Source of the DNA: Alphaproteobacteria bacterium
GTDB taxonomy: Bacteria > Pseudomonadota > Alphaproteobacteria > Micavibrionales > UBA2020
NCBI GenBank assembly: GCA_021413445.1
Contig: JAIOQI010000043.1
Location: forward strand, 1-64,000
Reading direction: 5' to 3'
DNA: 64,000 nucleotides
Numbering within the stretch: the stretch's first letter is position 1; every line of letters starts with the position of its first letter. The notes below the pieces were generated by a model, which had not been told where the DNA came from, made no database searches, and worked only from the letters and a program-made list of their open reading frames with translations. Shown in pieces: positions 42,201 to 50,171 of the stretch. The translations under genes were made by a program, and so were the position numbers.

Positions 42201-42368
42201 CGCCCCCCCTGTCACAACCCCGTCAAGCGGATTTGCCAGGGCGACGCCGGACAGGCCGGAAGAAACACCGCACAACAAAACCATGCGCGTGCAGATGTTC
42301 AGGACCTGCTTGCCCTTTTTCTGGAAGCTCCAGCGAAATTCATCCTTGACGAGGCGATGATCGACCAT
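39264..42368 (-). CDS. TpsA-type two-partner secretion exoprotein with MBG repeats
   Basis: 1034 residues from ATG 42368 (GGAG 9 bases upstream; the frame also has a TTG five codons earlier). An extended signal peptide with a basic leader ends near GVALA. Residues ~45-300 are a filamentous-haemagglutinin TPS domain (INGNLLANGHVFIINPNGIL; GGAHVDTAGFIAS). Beta-helix repeats follow, then four MBG-type domains of ~80 residues, each with KVYGDxDPxLTY and NYxxSYTGSTLSITPYELT-like strands. The protein ends CANAFLDGKPCAGQ, a C-terminal cysteine pair. It is secreted through the TpsB encoded just upstream and probably acts as an adhesin. Confidence 0.9.
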   Translation of the reverse strand: MVDHRLVKDEFRWSFQKKGKQVLNICTRMVLLCGVSSGLSGVALANPLDGVVTGGAATITSTAAELQINQSSSRAIIDWKSFDIATGETTHFYQPSSSAVALNRVVNSTQLSAINGNLLANGHVFIINPNGILIGGGAHVDTAGFIASSAGIADAAFMGSSGVYEFNIPGNPNAVVENRGYVTVQNEGLAAFVAPVVRNSGVIEGNLAKIQLGAGDTFGVDLYGDGLIHLAVAEPKGSSARNISAENSGSIVTDGGKVLMTAAAASDMVNSAINNSGIIQARGLVSRNGEIILTGGGAAVKVSGTVDVSGVNGGTIKIGGDAQGAGALEKADTVKIADDAVISANAADNGNGGSIVVWSEKNTTSRGSFYARGGASGGNGGLVETSSKGVLDVAGTTVDATAPFGALGLWLLDPTTLTVDAALAETISASGADVSLVTSDALTFAADISVRKAGGINLSATAGGGGINIDNNYIRTNGGGLTFNTTGAVSINNSTLYTRGGFISLTGDTVSMNASAIGTGGGNVDISATSTFGGDAVSINKSSIDASGGLTAGGIDLLKLDGTPHVTGTDADKANFFGNSQNHFDSSQFGGKITVKGKKVGGNSDCFNAGGTLACGAVDDPLPAISLTVVADAQNKVYGSDDPLLTYTYNGALEGTDAFTGVLARDAGTDVGDYAITLGTLTVNGDYYVYTITYTGSTLSITPYELTVAANALSKVYGDTDPALTYGLGKTALQYDDKLSGALARDAGNNVGDYAITQGTLDAGGNYSISYTGSTLSITPYELTLTTNAAGKIYGDPDPELTFSHGGLRNGDSDKVFSGALDRLDGENVGAYEIGLGTLTAGGNYLLNLNRDGAGGFTITPYELTLTTNAAGKIYGDPDPELTFSHGGLRNGDSDGVFNGSLSRLEGENIGTYEIGLGTLTAGGNYILNLIYGAEGGFVIFPVPGSGITNLGPSFGIDVLGRPIISLANQKIVLDSPFERIETLTMNGNISIRFLPPGLNLGDLPNIEPAAGGEPGDDASCANAFLDGKPCAGQ
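39592..40033 (-). repeat. 243-bp tandem repeat encoding MBG domains 3 and 4
   Basis: The segment starting at 39592 recurs at 39835, a period of exactly 243 bases (81 codons), with high identity through about 200 bases. Both encode KIYGDPDPELTFSHGGLRNG. The repeat units are close enough in sequence to recombine and change domain number. Confidence 0.8.
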
Positions 42369-42497
42369 GACTGCATACTCCAAGAGACTTCCTGAAGAAA
42401 GATGAAGCTTTAACTCACATAACCCGAATCTTTTAATTCTAACATTAGCTTAAGGAAAATAAAAAGCGCTTACTATGTAAATTATCTCTTAACTTTA

Positions 42498-44192
42498 TTA
42501 AAATCTGCTTAACATGCTTAAAAATAACCGATAGCCGTCATTCCCCTCAGAAGTAACGTCTTTATTCAAGGGCTTATCCAATTCTACGTAGCCTGAGAAG
42601 TTCTGCACCCCGTTGAAACGGATACCGAGTCCCGCCGAGGTCAGCGAATCCCTGGATTTTTCGCCCACGGCGGGGTCTTTGTTGTTCACCCGGCCGTAAT
42701 CGATGTTGCCGTAGGCCTGATAGGACTCGATGAAACGATTGCTGACGGCGGCGCCATAGCGCAGTTCCACCACGCCCGCCCAGCCGCCGTCGCCTGTAAT
42801 CTCGCCGGAATCATAGGCGCGGCCATAGGACTGCCCGCCGACCGTAAATTCCTCAGAGGACAGCAAAGGATCGCGGGAGACCTGGCCGGTCCCGGACAAC
42901 ATCAGGGCGTAGTGATCCGACAAGGTCTGAACCCGCGTGGCCGTCACGGCGCCTTTCAGGAACCGGTGCGCGCCGTTTGCGCGGGAACGGCCCGGGCCGT
43001 CCTCGGTCGCGCCCAGGATGTCCAGACCCTGAGTCGCCGTCAGGTCAACCTTGCTGACGCCATTGAAGGAATCGGCATAGTCGAATTGGGCGGTGGCGTG
43101 CAGGGTGCGCACGCGGTCATTGGCCGTCTTGATGCCCTGAATATCCGTCACCGAATTGAGCGCCTCCAGCCCGCCGAGAAGATTCAGGTTGTAACGGCGG
43201 TTGCGCATCATGGGATAGTTGCCTTCCAGGGCATACGTCTGGCTGTCTCCCTGGATGCCCAGCGCCGCGATGTTGCCGCCCGGCTCGGAGCCGGTGAGCG
43301 TCACCTGACCTTTGATTTTAAATCCCTCGGAGCCGATTTGCTCTTCATGCGTGATTTCGCCGAACTTCAGTTCCTTCGTCTCTCTTGTCACAATGCCGCG
43401 GAGGGTCGTGCGGTCATGGATGCCGAGCGTTGAACTGAAGGCGCCCACCAGCGTTCCCTTATAAGGGCCGATATATTTTGAACTGCGGTTGTCGATACTG
43501 GCGGCCCCCTCGAAAAGATCTTCCTCGATGTTGATAATCAGGTCGCCGCCGCCCACAGTGCCGGACGGCTTGATAAAGCTTTTGGCGGTGATGCCCGGCA
43601 GGTCGTCGATGAGGAGCAGATAACGCTCCATCTCCCTGGTATTGGCGACGCCCGCCGCCTTGATCTTATCGGCGAATGCCGCGATGAGTCCGTCTTTATC
43701 GCGGAATTTCCCCACCAGCCTGACGTCGGAAATGCGGCCCTCAACGGCGCGCAAGTGGACGACGCCGCCGGAGATTTTTTGCGGCGACAGGACCGCCCGC
43801 GAGAAAATATACCCGTCTTCGCGGTATTTTTTGGTGACGCGTTGCGCAATGATGTTCAGGTCGGCAAAGGAAACTTTGCTGTCCAGCATGCCTTTGTACA
43901 AAGGGGCCAGGGCGGCATCCTTATAAACGGATGTTCCGTCCAGAACGATTTTCTTGAGAACAAAAACTTTTTCCGTGCTGAGGCCCTTGCCGGCAGCCTC
44001 TTCCCGGGGGACCACGACCCCCTCTTCGAGGCGGGACGGCGCGCGCTTTTCCTCTTCCAGGCTCCGCAGGATGATGCCGGGCTGGGCGGGAGAGGGTATC
44101 GACTGCGCCGGGGACGCTTCCGGCAAAGCCAGCACGAAAAACGCCACGGCCGCCAAAGCCTTAAAACTCCGCGTATCAGGGCGATGTCGCAT
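42498..44192 (-). CDS. TpsB-type outer-membrane transporter (ShlB/FhaC family)
   Basis: 564 residues from ATG 44192 (AAGG just upstream); an in-frame TTG nine codons earlier is less likely. The signal peptide ends near ASPAQ. Two POTRA domains follow (VFVLKKIVLDGTSVYKDAAL; VVHLRAVEGRISDVRLVGKF), then a beta barrel with LRGIVTRETKELKFG and the closing strand GYRLFLSMLSRF. It carries the TpsA protein across the outer membrane. It precedes tpsA by 129 bases on the same strand, as in many TPS operons. Confidence 0.93.
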   Translation of the reverse strand: MRHRPDTRSFKALAAVAFFVLALPEASPAQSIPSPAQPGIILRSLEEEKRAPSRLEEGVVVPREEAAGKGLSTEKVFVLKKIVLDGTSVYKDAALAPLYKGMLDSKVSFADLNIIAQRVTKKYREDGYIFSRAVLSPQKISGGVVHLRAVEGRISDVRLVGKFRDKDGLIAAFADKIKAAGVANTREMERYLLLIDDLPGITAKSFIKPSGTVGGGDLIINIEEDLFEGAASIDNRSSKYIGPYKGTLVGAFSSTLGIHDRTTLRGIVTRETKELKFGEITHEEQIGSEGFKIKGQVTLTGSEPGGNIAALGIQGDSQTYALEGNYPMMRNRRYNLNLLGGLEALNSVTDIQGIKTANDRVRTLHATAQFDYADSFNGVSKVDLTATQGLDILGATEDGPGRSRANGAHRFLKGAVTATRVQTLSDHYALMLSGTGQVSRDPLLSSEEFTVGGQSYGRAYDSGEITGDGGWAGVVELRYGAAVSNRFIESYQAYGNIDYGRVNNKDPAVGEKSRDSLTSAGLGIRFNGVQNFSGYVELDKPLNKDVTSEGNDGYRLFLSMLSRF

Positions 44193-44285
44193 GACCTTGT
44201 ATTTCCTGTTAGGCTTCAATGGTATGTGTCGATTTCAATGGAAGGGTTCTGAAAGAATAAGGAACGAATTCTTACTACGTGGCGT

Positions 44286-44333
44286 AGGGGAAGTAAATAT
44301 ATGCATTGCATTGTATGCAAATATTTATCCCCT
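44286..44333. promoter_or_regulatory. 48-base inverted repeat upstream of the tps operon
   Basis: AGGGGAAGTAAATATATGCAT at 44286-44306 and ATGCAAATATTTATCCCCT at 44315-44333 are reverse complements apart from one mismatch and a 2-base bulge, around an 8-base centre. It lies about 95 bases before tpsB and 190 before the gene at 44522. It could be an operator for both, or a terminator-like structure. Immediately beside it CCCCTTC/GAAGGGG forms a second small hairpin. Confidence 0.6.
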
Positions 44334-44521
44334 TCATCCTGAAGGGGGAATCCGCCCCTGTCCTGGAGAGGCTGTTTTGCAGAATTATCACAGCCCGGAG
44401 CTTGCGGATACTTTATTTCCATAGGTAATAACTATTGGTTAATTTTTATATGTTACAAATTAAAGGATAGGGGTATCTGCGACTCTGTCGCTTTAACGTG
44501 TTTCATTCAGAGGGATTATTC

Positions 44522-45211
44522 ATGAAAAAATATATCGTGGCGGCGGCTTTGGCGGTGGTTTTGAGTGCGGCTGTTTTTACATCGGCATGGGCTTTGACTC
44601 TGTGCACCAACAAGGCTGGCGTCGTGGTAAAGTGTAGCCTAGGTTCAATTCCGATGGATGCAGCGCGTGTGGACAATCCGGCAGATGCGCCATTTCAAGC
44701 CAGTATTAATCCCGGGATACTTCATGCCCGCGCAAAGGCCATAAGCGACTATTTCACAACGCGGCAAATTCGTGTTGATTTAGATTGGCAACAGCTTGGC
44801 CTCAAAGATCAGAATGATTTTCTTGCCTTGGCACGGGATGCAGAACAATTCTTCAGCATGCGCCAACGCGTCCTGACAGGTTACAAGTTAGGGGCTACAA
44901 TGCCCAATTTTGACACTATCTACGGGCAACTTGGTTTCGCTACCCCGGATGCAGCGTGGAGGTGGTATGGTGGGTATACCAATTATATCCTTGGCCTGGA
45001 ATCCTCTTTCCCCGGAAACGAGCGGGGTGATTTGATATTCTATCCGCGTACTGTGCGTGATGAGATAATCAAGAGATCCCTGCAACAGAGTGGTGATGTC
45101 CCTTTCTCCGCAACTGTAACATGCAACTACGGATACGCTTATAGTAATGAAAAAAAGAAATGCGTGCCGAATCCGCGGTTGCCGGATGCAGCGAACATCT
45201 CTCCGAGATAA
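44522..45211 (+). CDS. secreted protein of unknown function
   Basis: 229 residues from ATG 44522 (GAGGGA upstream); the frame opens eight codons earlier without a ribosome site. The signal peptide ends near SAWA. The mature protein has four cysteines in two pairs, LCTNKAGVVVKC at the start and CNYGYAYSNEKKKC at the end, both of which could form disulphide loops. The middle is helical. Base composition looks more AT-rich than the neighbouring core genes. I do not recognise the family. Confidence 0.75.
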   Translation: MKKYIVAAALAVVLSAAVFTSAWALTLCTNKAGVVVKCSLGSIPMDAARVDNPADAPFQASINPGILHARAKAISDYFTTRQIRVDLDWQQLGLKDQNDFLALARDAEQFFSMRQRVLTGYKLGATMPNFDTIYGQLGFATPDAAWRWYGGYTNYILGLESSFPGNERGDLIFYPRTVRDEIIKRSLQQSGDVPFSATVTCNYGYAYSNEKKKCVPNPRLPDAANISPR

Positions 45212-45231
45212 TAATCTCGCACTATCAAGAT

Positions 45232-45274
45232 AAAAAAAACGGCGACCGCCTTTTAAGGGCTGGTCGCCGTTTTA
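45232..45274. terminator. bidirectional intrinsic terminator
   Basis: AACGGCGACC pairs with GGTCGCCGTT around a 14-base loop; A8 precedes and T4 follows, so it can end transcription from both converging genes. Confidence 0.9.
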
Positions 45275-45293
45275 ATTCATCAGCCCGACAAGC

Positions 45294-45473
45294 TTAGTGC
45301 TTGGGGGTGTTGTCTTGCTGTTGCTTGGCTTTCGGATGGTTGGCCGGATAGTTAATCGGCAGGCCTTCAACGTAGTTGATAAATCCGGTAAAGGGGCCGT
45401 CAAAACGAGCCCTGTCAACGGCACCGGCAACGGCATTATAAACGGTGGTCAGTATGTTTTTCGTGTTCTTCAT
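45294..45473 (-). CDS. 59-residue hypothetical protein
   Basis: Translates as a 59-residue protein from ATG 45473 with AAGGAGA at ideal distance and a near-consensus promoter (TTGACA/TATAAC) upstream. The N-terminal half is mildly amphipathic (NILTTVYNAVAGAVDRARF), then FDGPFTGFINYVEGLPINYP, then a polar tail KQQQDNTPKH. It shares a bidirectional terminator with the preceding gene. Signals on both sides make it a convincing small gene of unknown function. Confidence 0.75.
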   Translation of the reverse strand: MKNTKNILTTVYNAVAGAVDRARFDGPFTGFINYVEGLPINYPANHPKAKQQQDNTPKH

Positions 45474-45512
45474 GGTGATCTCCTTCAGGGGTTAATCGTT
45501 GTAACTTTATGT

Positions 45513-45542
45513 GTTATACATATCGTTGTAACAATCTGTCAA
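45513..45542 (-). promoter_or_regulatory. promoter of the 59-residue gene
   Basis: On the minus strand TTGACA (45542-45537) and TATAAC (45518-45513) have an 18-base spacer, about 40 bases before the start codon. Confidence 0.75.
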
Positions 45543-45646
45543 CACCTATTTTGACTATTCTGGTATTAAATGCAGGGGTTCAAGCTGATGGCCTATAAAT
45601 ATAATATATTATTATCAATACCTTATAAGTGTTTTTACATATTTAT

Positions 45647-45675
45647 TTGACATATAACAAGAACTCGATTAGTAT
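45647..45675 (+). promoter_or_regulatory. promoter of the gene at 45728
   Basis: TTGACA at 45647-45652 and TAGTAT at 45670-45675 with 17 bases between, in an AT-rich region. It may also drive dusB. Confidence 0.6.
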
Positions 45676-45727
45676 TTATTCTGTTATTTTATAGAATCGC
45701 CCAAAGAATCTGAAAAAAGGAGAGACC

Positions 45728-46096
45728 ATGACCGAATACACACAATTAGACGATTACACCCTGCTGGCCACCCAAAACCTGCCGACCGGCGGCACGCTCA
45801 GCCGCTATTTCAACTTCGCCGCCGGGCAGATCGTGACCCTTTTCACCCAGCGGTCGGAGATGAAGGATAGCGCTGAAAAAAGCACCTACTCTTCCGAAGG
45901 CGGCGTTGCCGTTTCCGTTGCCGTTTCCACCGCTCTCACCTCGCAGATGCAGATCCAGAATTTCAGCAGCCTGGATTCTACGGTGGAGCTCGAGCAGATG
46001 CACGCCATCCTGAAACAAAAAGGCGGCAACCCTCCCCCGCTCGATGAAAAACTGACCGGCAAAATCGACAAGCCTTCTAAAAACCACCTGGGATAA
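45728..46096 (+). CDS. hypothetical cytosolic protein, relative of the 1.7-kb gene
   Basis: 122 residues with AAAGGAGAG before the ATG. There is no signal or membrane segment. The middle is Ser/Val/Ala-rich ([20 protein letters not shown]). The segment [20 protein letters not shown] then PPPLDEKL corresponds to a similar segment in the 204-residue protein at 1673, suggesting a small paralogous family in this genome. It is 5 bases from dusB and may be co-transcribed. Function unknown. Confidence 0.7.
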   Translation: MTEYTQLDDYTLLATQNLPTGGTLSRYFNFAAGQIVTLFTQRSEMKDSAEKSTYSSEGGVAVSVAVSTALTSQMQIQNFSSLDSTVELEQMHAILKQKGGNPPPLDEKLTGKIDKPSKNHLG

Positions 46097-46101
46097 AATC
46101 C

Positions 46102-47091
46102 GTGGGATTCTCCATCGGCCCCATCAGGATTGAAGACCCGGTTTTCCTCGCGCCGATGTCCGGCGTGACGGATTTGCCGTTCCGCCGCCTCGTCAAGCGC
46201 TACGGCGCGGGGCTGGTGTTTTCGGAGATGATCGCCAGCCGCTCGATGATCGAGGAATGGCGCAGCCCTTCAAAAATAAAACCCGACTACGCCGAAGAAT
46301 TCCCGATGGCGGTGCAGCTCGCCGGCTGCGAGCCCGAGATCATGGCCGAGGCGGCGCGCATCAACGTCGGGCGCGGCGCGGCGATCATCGACATCAATTT
46401 CGGCTGCCCGGTCAAGAAAATCGTCAACACCTACGGCGGCTCCGCCCTGATGAAGGACGAACGGCTCGCCGCAAAAATCATGGCAGAGACTGTCAAAGCT
46501 GTCGGCGTTCCGGTCACTGTCAAGATGCGCCTCGGTTGGGATGAGGCCAGCCTCAACGCGGCGCGGCTGGCCAAAATCGCCGAGGAAGTCGGCATCCAAA
46601 TGATTACCGTCCACGGCCGCACCCGCAACCAGCTGTTCAGCGGCAGCGCCGATTGGGAGGCGGTCCGCGCCGTCAGGCAAGCCGTGCAGATTCCTGTCGT
46701 CGTGAATGGCGACATCCTAACGCCCGAGGATGCCGCACGGGCGCTGAGCATCTCCGGCGCCGACGGCGTGATGATCGGCCGCGGCTGCTACGGCAAGCCC
46801 TGGCTTTTACGCCAGACCATCGACTTTCTCCGCAGCGGCATCATCAGCGCAACGCCGCCATTGGCGGAAATATCATCTCTCATCCGGGAACACTATGACG
46901 CGATGCTGGCGCACTACGGCAGCGGCGAGCGGCAGGGCGTCGCCATCGCGCGCAAGCATATTTCCTGGTATTGCCAAGACCTGCCGGGGTCGGCGGAATT
47001 CCGCGCCGAGGTCAACAGAATCGGCGACCCCGAAATCGTCAAAGAAAAGCTGCGCGGCTATTTCTCTAATATCACCTCCCGCGCTGCTTAA
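46102..47091 (+). CDS. dusB: tRNA-dihydrouridine synthase DusB
   Basis: 329 residues with a GTG start just after the preceding gene. The TIM-barrel flavoenzyme motifs are [20 protein letters not shown], the catalytic cysteine in [40 protein letters not shown] and [18 protein letters not shown]. It reduces uridines in the tRNA D loop. The ntrBC genes that follow dusB in many alphaproteobacteria are absent here. Confidence 0.94.
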   Translation: MGFSIGPIRIEDPVFLAPMSGVTDLPFRRLVKRYGAGLVFSEMIASRSMIEEWRSPSKIKPDYAEEFPMAVQLAGCEPEIMAEAARINVGRGAAIIDINFGCPVKKIVNTYGGSALMKDERLAAKIMAETVKAVGVPVTVKMRLGWDEASLNAARLAKIAEEVGIQMITVHGRTRNQLFSGSADWEAVRAVRQAVQIPVVVNGDILTPEDAARALSISGADGVMIGRGCYGKPWLLRQTIDFLRSGIISATPPLAEISSLIREHYDAMLAHYGSGERQGVAIARKHISWYCQDLPGSAEFRAEVNRIGDPEIVKEKLRGYFSNITSRAA

Positions 47092-47289
47092 GTTATGTAT
47101 TCGGCGGCGCACGCATTGAATCAATTCTATTTTTTCACCGCCGTTTTCAGAAACGACGGATGATTCTGAATAGCAAAAATTTATTTTAAAAACGGGATAG
47201 ACACACCCCGTTTTGCCTATATTCTTACACACGGGCCTCAACAGCCTTTTTTACTTCACCGTCGTTTCAACATTCAGGGAGAAAAAAAT

Positions 47290-47679
47290 ATGAAGACCAT
47301 TACCAGCCAGGAAATCAAAAAATACATCGACAACGGCGTTAAAGTCGCCTTCGTCGAAGCCATGCAGGAAAAATATTTCACCGAAGGCCACCTGCCGGGC
47401 GCCTTCTCGATCGCTCCGGAAAAAATCAAGGAACTCGCTCCCAAGTTCCTGCAGGACAAGAACCAGACCATCGTCACCTACTGCGCAAACACCAACTGCC
47501 AGAACTCCAAGACGGCGGCGGAAGCCCTCTTCGGCCTCGGCTACAAGAACGTGGTTGTGTATGCCGGCGGCAAGGAAGACTGGAAAAAATCCGGCTTCAA
47601 GTTTGAAGGCAACGTCAGCAACGGCGATGTCAAGACCGGCGCCTGCGGCACGAAAAAATCCGGCGGCAGCTGCAGCTAA
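47290..47679 (+). CDS. rhodanese-like protein with cysteine-bearing tail
   Basis: 129 residues with GGGAGAAAAAAAT before the ATG. A single rhodanese domain: FTEGHLPGAFSIAPEKI, active-site loop VTYCANTNCQNS, then AAEALFGLGYKNVVVYAGGK. The C-terminal tail NGDVKTGACGTKKSGGSCS adds two cysteines beyond the domain, which could relay persulphide or bind metal. It is cytosolic and a single-gene unit with its own terminator. The sulphur acceptor is unknown. Confidence 0.88.
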   Translation: MKTITSQEIKKYIDNGVKVAFVEAMQEKYFTEGHLPGAFSIAPEKIKELAPKFLQDKNQTIVTYCANTNCQNSKTAAEALFGLGYKNVVVYAGGKEDWKKSGFKFEGNVSNGDVKTGACGTKKSGGSCS

Positions 47680-47701
47680 TCGACAATAACTTCCCGAAAA
47701 A

Positions 47702-47731
47702 GGGGCCGGGCGCAAGTCCGGCTCTTTTTTT
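47702..47731 (+). terminator. intrinsic terminator of the rhodanese gene
   Basis: GGGCCGG pairs with CCGGCTC around GCGCAAGT, followed by T7. Confidence 0.85.
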
Positions 47732-47742
47732 ATGCGCTCACA

Positions 47743-48696
47743 TCACATCTTCATTTTCGACGGCGTCGTCTTGTTCGCCTGGGGCGTCACCGGCGCCACA
47801 GACGACCCTTTCTGGAGCGTCGTCAGCCCCTTCTGGGCAGCGGCCAGCTTGACAGCCTCTTGGGCGGCGGTGCTGCCGACTTCCCCGGCGCCCAGGCCTA
47901 AGCTTTCGGCATTCATCACCATATTATCGTGCCGCTTCACGCTCTTCTTGTCGCCTTCGTCGGGCACGATGTCGCCGAGGTCATAGGTGCCGACCTTCCC
48001 CCCCGGAAAGACGCAGAGGTTGGCGGGGTTGTGGTCGAGGCTGATGTATCCCTGCGGCAGGTCCTTGTAGAATTGCTTATAGGCCTCATTCGTGAAATTG
48101 GAAACGTCCGCCTCGGCAAGCTGGCCGGTGCTGACCAGGTATTTCGCGACCTGCCCCAGCGACACCACTTCCGGCAGCACGTCGATGCGCGCGCCGCTGG
48201 CCAGCCGCTCTCCCGTCACGTCATCCTTCTTGGGCGTCGGCGTGAGCGGGTCGGCCACGATCTCTCCCGCCGCATTGACGAATGTGCTGTCATAGGGCTG
48301 CAGGACGATCGGCGTATTGACGGCTTTCCCCTCCCTTTGGGAATCGGTGATGCGCACGACGCAGCCATTGGGATAGTCCGGGCCATAGCCCCGCAGCACG
48401 GTCGCGCCCGCCCCCTCGGTGGACAGCATCTCCAGCGAGGTGATGCCCATCTGCTGCAGCGAGGCATTGATACCCTCGGCCAGCGGCGAGAGCTTTTTGG
48501 CTTTTTCAGGGGTGCTGCTGTCCTGGCTCTCTTCCATCATGGCCAGCACCTGGCTGAAGTCGGCGAATTTCTCCGGCATCACACCGGCGAACTTCGACTC
48601 CTCCACTCCCTTTTTCTGCGGAAAACCGTTCTGCTGATAACAGCCGGCGGCAGCTTCGGCGAGCAGTTCCTGCACTTTATTGATGTCAAAGCTCAC
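47743..48696 (-). CDS. putative protein-kinase-like protein
   Basis: 317 residues with a GTG start. There is no signal or membrane segment. EGAGATVLRGYGPDYPNGCVVRIT (residues ~94-117) resembles a glycine loop and the following strand, with Arg115 where kinases have Lys. LQPYDS may be the hinge. YISLDHNPANLCVF carries D221 and N226, five residues apart as in the kinase catalytic loop, and YDLGDI gives D239 exactly 13 residues after N226, the spacing of the metal-binding DFG Asp in PKA. The tail (~260-317) is Ala/Thr/Lys-rich and probably disordered. The fold call is mine and unconfirmed; the substrate is unknown. Confidence 0.6.
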   Translation of the reverse strand: MSFDINKVQELLAEAAAGCYQQNGFPQKKGVEESKFAGVMPEKFADFSQVLAMMEESQDSSTPEKAKKLSPLAEGINASLQQMGITSLEMLSTEGAGATVLRGYGPDYPNGCVVRITDSQREGKAVNTPIVLQPYDSTFVNAAGEIVADPLTPTPKKDDVTGERLASGARIDVLPEVVSLGQVAKYLVSTGQLAEADVSNFTNEAYKQFYKDLPQGYISLDHNPANLCVFPGGKVGTYDLGDIVPDEGDKKSVKRHDNMVMNAESLGLGAGEVGSTAAQEAVKLAAAQKGLTTLQKGSSVAPVTPQANKTTPSKMKM

Positions 48697-48818
48697 ACCC
48701 GCACCTGTCCCTGTTTAAAAAAACGGTTATTTACAGATTACAGGAGATTGGTTAAATTTTTGTGAATATCCGGGGCAGCGGGGGTATTTATCTGCTCCTG
48801 TCCTAACTATACGGCCAC

Positions 48819-50012
48819 TCAATCCCCATCCATAAACTTCTTTAAGGGGCCTTCAACAAAGTGATTAGGTTTCCATCCCTTAAGAACCTTATCTAATAAA
48901 AGAGCATCCGCAGCGCCCGCCGTAAAGCCAATAAGTGGATGTGCCAGTGACCCAATTAACGAGAAAATAGAAAATCGGATAATTTTTTCTGGCAGCCTAT
49001 CCACCCAAGTTTCGGCCGTGGCGGCCTTATAATACTCAGTGACTAACTTTTCATCAGGACCGATCTTCTCAAGATGACCCTTAAACTTCTTAGCCTGATC
49101 TAATAATTGGCGAAAATCTGAGAAGGTTTTTTCGCCCTTATTGAGTGTGTTACGGATCGAATTGCCCTTTAGAATTAGGTCCTGAAACGATTTTATTTCG
49201 TTTGCATTTCGGTCACGCTTTATTAACAAATAGTCGAATTGACTCTCCAGTAACGAATCAACCTCTGGCGAGGTCACAAGCTCTGATAGATAATGTGCCG
49301 ATAAGAACATCTCTCCTCGAGCAGAAAGAAGTCTCGAGAGAATAAAAGCATTATTAATACTAGCAACGCTTGGGGGGATACTTCGGTGGAATTCTTTATT
49401 TGCAAGCGCATAATCAATGTTATGCATTGCAACAATGCCGTTATCAGTTTTTACAACACGGAATTGGAGATCAATTGATTGTGAGTAGTTAGGAACATAT
49501 AGATCTAATAAAGCTTTTGCTGCTGACTTGGCATAGCGCTCATTATCCAGGTCATCATAAGCGACACCAGTTACTCCCTTTTTGTGGCGGCACATCTGGT
49601 TAATTTTAAGAACAGGAGCTTTCTCTACAATCTTTTTTAAAACTCTCTTCGCTTGTACCTTGTCGGGAACGGCCTTCTCAATTAGCTCTTGAAGTATTTC
49701 TTCACGCGACATGTTCCCTTTGGAGATATGCCCAGAAACCTCAAATGCAATAAAGTTATGCGTCTCTATGCCACTTCTTCCTGTATTGGTACTGACCCCC
49801 AATGAATCTTCTAAAACGCTGACTGAAATGTGTCCATCATCCATAAGCCCAATAAAATCATCAGGGCCTATACCCTTCAGTAAGGAAACGAGCTGTCCCC
49901 TATCTGCCGCAATGATCACCTGCTGATAAAAAAGTAAAGTTTCAGCCAGAAGCCCAACATCAGCAGCCCGTGACAAGCTATCAACAGGGCGAAATAAAAT
50001 AGACTCAAACAT
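48819..50012 (-). CDS. AT-rich orphan gene, unknown function
   Basis: 397 residues. Base and codon use are visibly more AT-rich than in the neighbours, which suggests recent transfer. The N-terminal part (~1-190) is a mixed soluble region; residues ~190-330 are helical (SIRNTLNKGEKTFSDFRQLL); a hydrophobic segment FSIFSLIGSLAHPLIGFTAG lies near residue 350, so membrane association is possible. No known domain was recognised. The gene lies between a core gene and tRNA-Lys, with repeated TAGTACA boxes and a 9-bp inverted repeat upstream. A defence or prophage-remnant origin is conceivable but not shown. Confidence 0.75.
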   Translation of the reverse strand: MFESILFRPVDSLSRAADVGLLAETLLFYQQVIIAADRGQLVSLLKGIGPDDFIGLMDDGHISVSVLEDSLGVSTNTGRSGIETHNFIAFEVSGHISKGNMSREEILQELIEKAVPDKVQAKRVLKKIVEKAPVLKINQMCRHKKGVTGVAYDDLDNERYAKSAAKALLDLYVPNYSQSIDLQFRVVKTDNGIVAMHNIDYALANKEFHRSIPPSVASINNAFILSRLLSARGEMFLSAHYLSELVTSPEVDSLLESQFDYLLIKRDRNANEIKSFQDLILKGNSIRNTLNKGEKTFSDFRQLLDQAKKFKGHLEKIGPDEKLVTEYYKAATAETWVDRLPEKIIRFSIFSLIGSLAHPLIGFTAGAADALLLDKVLKGWKPNHFVEGPLKKFMDGD

Positions 50013-50100
50013 TCAGAAACTCCTATATTGGGCAAACACAAGTCGAGAATCACAACTTGGCTATCCGAATAATTTGGCTCAGCACGGGTTGTTCTTAAGT

Positions 50101-50127
50101 GACCCACTGATGGGTTGTCAGTGGGTC
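50101..50127. promoter_or_regulatory. inverted repeat upstream of the AT-rich gene
   Basis: GACCCACTG at 50101-50109 and CAGTGGGTC at 50119-50127 are perfect reverse complements 9 bases apart. It lies about 90 bases before the start at 50012 and could be an operator or a small RNA hairpin. Confidence 0.5.
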
Positions 50128-50171
50128 GAATTGCTTTAAATTGTTGGAATACAATGACTAACCACTAAAGC

